DNA of 5,060 bases from JBGSYJ01 sp041748075. GTDB lineage: Bacteria; Acidobacteriota; Thermoanaerobaculia; Gp7-AA8. Each line of letters begins with the position of its first letter. Positions within the stretch are counted from its first letter, which is position 1. Below are positions 1 to 2,122 of the stretch, piece after piece. The position numbers and the translations under genes were made by a program. The notes beneath the pieces are model-generated. The model ran no database searches, was not told the origin of the DNA, and saw only the letters and a program-made list of their open reading frames with translations. Where the stretch lies: positions 1 to 5,060 of the forward strand of contig JBGTDX010000096.1 in the NCBI GenBank assembly GCA_041748075.1, given 5' to 3'.

Positions 1-2
1 GG

Positions 3-80
3 TCTTCCGGGACCATGCTCGGGAACGGGCTCGTACTGCACACCAACGCCTTGACGGCCTCGACAGGGACCCTCGCCTAG
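3..80 (+). CDS. possible 3' end of a gene entering from the left edge (partial)
   Basis: A plus-strand frame is open from the left edge and ends at a TAG at 78-80. Of its 25 visible sense codons, 22 end in G or C, which is the bias expected of real coding DNA here, and the peptide ends LTASTGTLA. A GC-rich hairpin follows 24 bp later. If real, this gene converges on the PhyH gene. The evidence is thin: another plus-strand frame is open to 122-124, and a minus-strand frame shares the same third-position bias and is open from about 85 to the edge. No family can be recognised from 25 residues. Non-coding sequence remains quite possible. Confidence 0.22.
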   Translation, partial: SSGTMLGNGLVLHTNALTASTGTLA

Positions 81-104
81 GATACAGGTTCATCACCCCT
101 TCAC

Positions 105-120
105 CGGCGCGCCCGCGCCG
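105..120. terminator. GC-rich hairpin, possible terminator
   Basis: CGGCGC at 105-110 and GCGCCG at 115-120 form a perfect 6-bp stem around a 4-base GCCC loop. It lies 24 bp after the possible stop at 78-80 and about 90 bp beyond the 3' end of the minus-strand PhyH gene, so it could end transcription from either side. No proper T-tract follows on either strand, so a classical intrinsic terminator is not shown. Confidence 0.3.
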
Positions 121-127
121 TTAGCTT

Positions 128-182
128 GCTCGGGATGACACTCCGGACAGTCTTCACACAGTCTCGCGCTCAGGATGACACT
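128..182 (-). repeat. pair of short direct repeats, GCTC(G/A)GGATGACACT
   Basis: GCTCGGGATGACACT at 128-142 and GCTCAGGATGACACT at 168-182 match at 14 of 15 positions and start 40 bp apart. Between them is a second small repeat, ACAGTCT at 147-153 and 158-164. Read on the minus strand, which is the coding strand of the neighbouring PhyH gene, the core is TGTCATCC(T/C)GAGC. From memory, TCATCCTGAGCG-type words are common intergenic repeats in several GC-rich bacterial phyla. That link is recall, not a search result. The pair starts about 27 bp past the PhyH stop codon. Confidence 0.6.
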
Positions 183-209
183 TGGTTCGCGGCTTCGCCC
201 GGCCCGTTT

Positions 210-1235
210 TCACGCGCGCGCTTCGTCGGGACGAGCCAGCCAGTCGAGAAAGCGGCGGTGCATCTTTCCGGACGGTTTCGGTTCGACGATCGCTCTCGGA
301 ATGAGGAGGTTCTGGCCGACCAGACGGGGCGGCCACTCGCCCGGATTCTCGACGAGCCTTCCGTTGTAGTACTGAGGGATCGTGTCGCCTGTCTGCACGT
401 TCACGGAACGCTGGGTGAAGAGTTTGCCCAGGCCGCGGTCGGAGAGCAGCGGCGTGTAGTAGAGGCAGCCGTCGAAGTAGTAGTGGGTCACCTGGCTGAA
501 GCGGGTCCGGGAGGAATCGAGGATTGGTGAGCCGCCGTGAAAGAGATTCGAGGACCAGATGAGGGCCTGTCCCCGCTTCACATCGATCTCGTGGCGCTCG
601 AGCTGTTCGCTCTTCATGAGCGCTTCGACGAAATCCTCGTACTTCGGGTAATTCTCGTACTGGCTCCTCTGGAAGCTCGCGCTGATGCCGATGTCGGCCA
701 TGTCGAAGACAGGAAGTTTGTGACTCGTCGGGTAGTAGTGAAGGGGTCCGTTGTTCCGATCGATGTCTTCCAGCGCAAGCCAGACGCCGCACATGAATCC
801 CTGCGGTACCGAGCTGAAGTGGATCGTGTCGCTGTGGGTGCGCTGTTGCGAGCCGACGCGGAAGTTCAGCGTCTGGAACGGAACCGGCTCCCGCTGATAG
901 AGCAGGCGGAGCACCTCGAGTACCCTGGGCGCCGCCGCGGCTGCCCGGACGTCCTCGTTGAACTGCCAGGCGTCCTGCACCCTCGTCTCGTCGGCGTAGT
1001 AGGGTTCATACGTCGGTCTGAATCGGTCGCGCAGGCCTCGCGCGATCGACTCGAGCACCGCATCCGGGATCTCCGGGTCGATGACCAGGTATCCGTCCCG
1101 TGCGAAATCCATCAACATCCTCTGCTCGGCCGCTTTCAGCCCGGCGCTCTGGAGGAGTTGAGGAAAGAAGGGGGAGTCGACCCACGGCAGGTTCATCGCC
1201 GCTTCGGTGCTCGTGAATCGTGCAATAGACTCCAT
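210..1235 (-). CDS. phytanoyl-CoA dioxygenase (PhyH) family Fe(II)/2-oxoglutarate oxygenase
   Basis: This is a 341-residue cytosolic protein with no signal peptide or membrane segment. The N-terminal part has FARDGYLVIDPEIPD (about 44-58), typical of the family. The iron site is THSD (His134, Asp136) with the distal His233 in LFHGGS. Arg243 or Arg245, 10-12 residues later, is the likely 2-oxoglutarate carboxylate ligand. NGPLHYYPTSHK (about 162-173) is the usual family turn before the core strands. Family members hydroxylate varied small molecules using Fe(II), O2 and 2-oxoglutarate; the substrate here cannot be inferred. The open frame extends upstream to a TTG at 1280 and has an ATG at 1256, but neither has a ribosome binding site. 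The ATG at 1235 has GGAG 8 bases upstream, so it was chosen. The gene is divergent from the pterin dehydratase and seems monocistronic. Confidence is high for the family and moderate for the start. Confidence 0.92.
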   Translation of the reverse strand: MESIARFTSTEAAMNLPWVDSPFFPQLLQSAGLKAAEQRMLMDFARDGYLVIDPEIPDAVLESIARGLRDRFRPTYEPYYADETRVQDAWQFNEDVRAAAAAPRVLEVLRLLYQREPVPFQTLNFRVGSQQRTHSDTIHFSSVPQGFMCGVWLALEDIDRNNGPLHYYPTSHKLPVFDMADIGISASFQRSQYENYPKYEDFVEALMKSEQLERHEIDVKRGQALIWSSNLFHGGSPILDSSRTRFSQVTHYYFDGCLYYTPLLSDRGLGKLFTQRSVNVQTGDTIPQYYNGRLVENPGEWPPRLVGQNLLIPRAIVEPKPSGKMHRRFLDWLARPDEARA

Positions 1236-1243
1236 GACAGGAT

Positions 1244-1247
1244 CTCC
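1244..1247 (-). promoter_or_regulatory. ribosome binding site deciding the PhyH start
   Basis: GGAG on the minus strand lies 8 bases before the ATG at 1235. The in-frame alternatives at 1256 (ATG) and 1280 (TTG) lack a purine-rich site at proper distance. This places the start at 1235 and removes 15 residues from the longest open frame. Confidence 0.6.
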
Positions 1248-1323
1248 ATACTGCATCGTGAAACGGTTACCATTCTGCAATCCGGCGAGGGGGAACGAAA
1301 TTCCCTGGTCTTTTCGCCACTAT

Positions 1324-1328
1324 GGAGG
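1324..1328 (+). promoter_or_regulatory. ribosome binding site of the pterin dehydratase gene
   Basis: GGAGG sits 7 bases before the ATG at 1336. The reading frame stays open upstream to an ATG at 1207, but that would overlap the start of the divergent PhyH gene, has no such site, and would add 43 residues unlike the family. The site therefore fixes the start at 1336. Confidence 0.85.
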
Positions 1329-1335
1329 ATACGCG

Positions 1336-1671
1336 ATGGGCCTTTCCGCTGAAACCTGCGTTCCGTGTCGCGGCGGCGTTCCGCCTCTGGAGGGAAAAGA
1401 GCTCGATCAACTGTCAGAAGAGCTCGGCAGAGACTGGAACGTGGTGGCTGGTCACCACATCAAAAAAGAGTTCCAGTTTCCGGATTTCGCAGAGGCGCTG
1501 GCCTTCACGAACAGAGTCGGCGAGATTGCCGAGCAGCAGGGACACCATCCCGACATTCACCTCGCCTGGGGAAAGGTAAAGGTGGAAATCTGGACGCACA
1601 AGATCGACGGCCTCACCCGGAGCGATTTCGTGCTCGCTGCGAAGATCGAAGAAATCAGTTCTGAGTTGTGA
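1336..1671 (+). CDS. 4a-hydroxytetrahydrobiopterin dehydratase (pterin-4a-carbinolamine dehydratase)
   Basis: This 111-residue protein matches the usual length of the PCD/DCoH (PhhB-like) family. The enzyme dehydrates 4a-hydroxytetrahydropterin, formed by aromatic amino acid hydroxylases, so the pterin cofactor can be recycled; it acts in the cytosol. The family signature is clear: GHHPD at 69-73 gives the catalytic His pair (His70, His71), and WTHKIDGLTRSD at 86-97 gives the second conserved block with His88 and Asp97. The N-terminus CVPCRGGVPPLEGKEL (8-23) is the form found in many non-proteobacterial homologues; its CxxC may bind metal, but that is not established here. No phenylalanine hydroxylase lies nearby, so the physiological partner is unknown. 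The last codons (Ser-Ser-Glu-Leu) and the TGA stop lie inside a heptamer repeat, so the ancestral C-terminus may have been different. Confidence 0.95.
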   Translation: MGLSAETCVPCRGGVPPLEGKELDQLSEELGRDWNVVAGHHIKKEFQFPDFAEALAFTNRVGEIAEQQGHHPDIHLAWGKVKVEIWTHKIDGLTRSDFVLAAKIEEISSEL

Positions 1672-1684
1672 GTTGTGAGTTTCC
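1656..1684 (+). repeat. heptamer array copy 1, GAGTT(G/C)T units, overlapping the dehydratase stop
   Basis: The stretch starts CAGTTCTGAGTTGTGAGTT, then one more GAGTTGT-like unit and a C-rich tail (CCGCCCCGCCC). Its first 19 bases equal the start of the array at 2076-2110 read on the minus strand, and the C-rich tail is also shared in form, so these are copies of one element. Because 7 is not a multiple of 3, TGA at 1662, 1669 and 1676 falls in all three plus-strand frames; the one at 1669 ends the dehydratase gene. A small CGCCC-AA-GGGCG inverted repeat follows at 1689-1700. Confidence 0.85.
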
Positions 1685-1701
1685 GCCCCGCCCAAGGGCG
1701 A

Positions 1702-1745
1702 TGACGTTCCTCTGACGATCGGCTGACGGACTCCTGACGAGCTCT
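1702..1745 (+). promoter_or_regulatory. four 11-bp-phased TGACG repeats, probable regulator binding site upstream of the CxxC gene
   Basis: TGACG begins at 1702, 1713, 1724 and 1735, exactly 11 bp apart each time. Within each 11-mer a C is also fixed at position 8, and position 11 is C in three and T in one, giving TGACGNNCNN(C/T). Direct repeats at about one helical turn are the architecture bound by PhoB/OmpR-family response regulators. Pho boxes have an 11-bp period, although their sequence is CTGTCA-like and not this one. A weak -10-like GATATT lies at 1749-1754, which would put the repeats over the -35 region as in an activated promoter. However, the resulting leader before the ribosome site at 1763 would be very short. 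The spacing is directly seen; the regulator is inferred. Confidence 0.5.
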
Positions 1746-1762
1746 GTGGATATTGGCCGCAC

Positions 1763-1770
1763 GGAGGAGG
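1763..1770 (+). promoter_or_regulatory. ribosome binding site of the small CxxC gene
   Basis: GGAGGAGG ends 4 bases before the ATG at 1775, and its first GGAGG lies 7 bases from it. This strong site is the main evidence that the 62-codon frame is a translated gene, and it distinguishes this frame from overlapping open frames that begin at 1746 and 1753 and lack one. Confidence 0.75.
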
Positions 1771-1774
1771 AGTC

Positions 1775-1963
1775 ATGCAACTCTTACAGCAGAAGGCGGT
1801 CCCATCAAATTCGGCAGTGCTCTGCACGATCTGCGGCGGAAAGCTTCCCTTCCCGTTCGCAAACACAGGAGACGAAGCCATGGACGAGATCATCTATCAG
1901 ATCTGGCTTCAGACGCCCTGCAGCACCTGCAACACACGGCCTGAGGATATGGGGTGGGATTGA
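1775..1963 (+). CDS. small hypothetical protein with two CxxC motifs (zinc-ribbon-like)
   Basis: This 62-residue protein is not one I recognise. It has CTIC at Cys17-Cys20, followed by GGKLPFPF, and CSTC at Cys49-Cys52. Two CxxC knuckles 28 residues apart suggest a single structural zinc site or an iron/redox site. Between them is an acidic, possibly helical stretch (DEAMDEIIYQIW, about 33-44). There is no signal peptide or membrane segment. The start is supported by a very strong ribosome binding site, and codon use is consistent with a real gene. The 11-bp TGACG repeats lie immediately upstream, suggesting its own regulated promoter, and heptamer arrays lie on both sides. It converges on dnaE2. 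Possible roles include a small zinc-ribbon regulator or an RNA/protein-binding adaptor, but none is shown. Confidence 0.7.
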   Translation: MQLLQQKAVPSNSAVLCTICGGKLPFPFANTGDEAMDEIIYQIWLQTPCSTCNTRPEDMGWD

Positions 1964-1965
1964 AC

Positions 1966-2000
1966 GAGTTGTGAGTTGTGAGTTCTGAGTTGTGAGTTCC
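1966..2000 (+). repeat. heptamer array copy 2, left arm of a 35-bp inverted repeat
   Basis: Five tandem 7-base units read GAGTTGT, GAGTTGT, GAGTTCT, GAGTTGT, GAGTTCC. The array starts 2 bases after the stop codon of the small CxxC gene and points the same way as that gene. It matches the reverse complement of 2076-2110 at 33 of 35 positions, with the last 29 identical. A C-rich segment containing the palindrome CACCCGGGTG (2003-2012) follows. Confidence 0.9.
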
Positions 2001-2075
2001 ACCACCCGGGTGAGACGCGGAGAGAGCCCTCACTCTCGGGCCGCCACACACCGGCCAACAGTCCCGGGGCGGGCG

Positions 2076-2110
2076 GGAACTCACAACTCAGAACTCACAA
2101 CTCAGAACTG
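2076..2110 (-). repeat. heptamer array copy 3, right arm of a 35-bp inverted repeat
   Basis: On the minus strand this reads CAGTTCT, GAGTTGT, GAGTTCT, GAGTTGT, GAGTTCC, then a C-rich tail (CGCCCGCCCC). It begins 12 bases past the dnaE2 stop codon and points the same way as dnaE2. Its first 19 bases equal those of copy 1 at 1656. Confidence 0.9.
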
Positions 2111-2122
2111 TTTTCCAGCCGC

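Larger units (their letters stand above)
1236..1335. promoter_or_regulatory. divergent promoter region between PhyH and pterin dehydratase genes
   Basis: This 100-bp spacer separates two divergently transcribed genes, so promoters for both should lie here or overlap the PhyH 5' end. I see no convincing -35/-10 pair on either strand. The one notable element is a small inverted repeat, GGGAA at 1291-1295 and TTCCC at 1301-1305 around CGAAA. It could be an operator or a weak hairpin. The assignment rests on gene orientation, not on recognised promoter boxes. Confidence 0.35.
1966..2110. terminator. long inverted repeat between convergent genes, possible bidirectional terminator
   Basis: The two 35-bp arms enclose 75 bp, so a transcript from either direction could fold into a long stem. 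The enclosed DNA has further small inverted repeats: CACCCGGGTG at 2003-2012, GAGAG/CTCTC at 2022-2026 and 2033-2037, and GGCCG/CGGCC at 2039-2043 and 2052-2056. The position, between the ends of the small CxxC gene and dnaE2, suits a shared terminator or RNA-protecting structure. There is no proper T-tract, only TTTT at 2111-2114, so function is inferred from position and symmetry. It carries no transposase, and I saw no flanking target duplication. Confidence 0.4.

Noticed and set aside
1207..1335. A longer N-terminus for the pterin dehydratase starting at 1207.
   Set aside because: It would overlap the divergent PhyH start, lacks a ribosome site and adds residues foreign to the family, whereas the ATG at 1336 has an ideal GGAGG.
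154..1352. Long open frames antisense to, or in another frame of, the PhyH gene, such as 537-1352 on the plus strand and 154-792 on the minus strand.
   Set aside because: They have Arg/Ala/Glu-rich shadow composition, no ribosome sites and no recognisable motifs, and they overlap a gene with a complete catalytic signature.
1656..2110. A CRISPR array or phage attachment site explaining the heptamer arrays.
   Set aside because: The units are 7 bases with no spacers, there are no cas genes or integrase, and there is no tRNA nearby.
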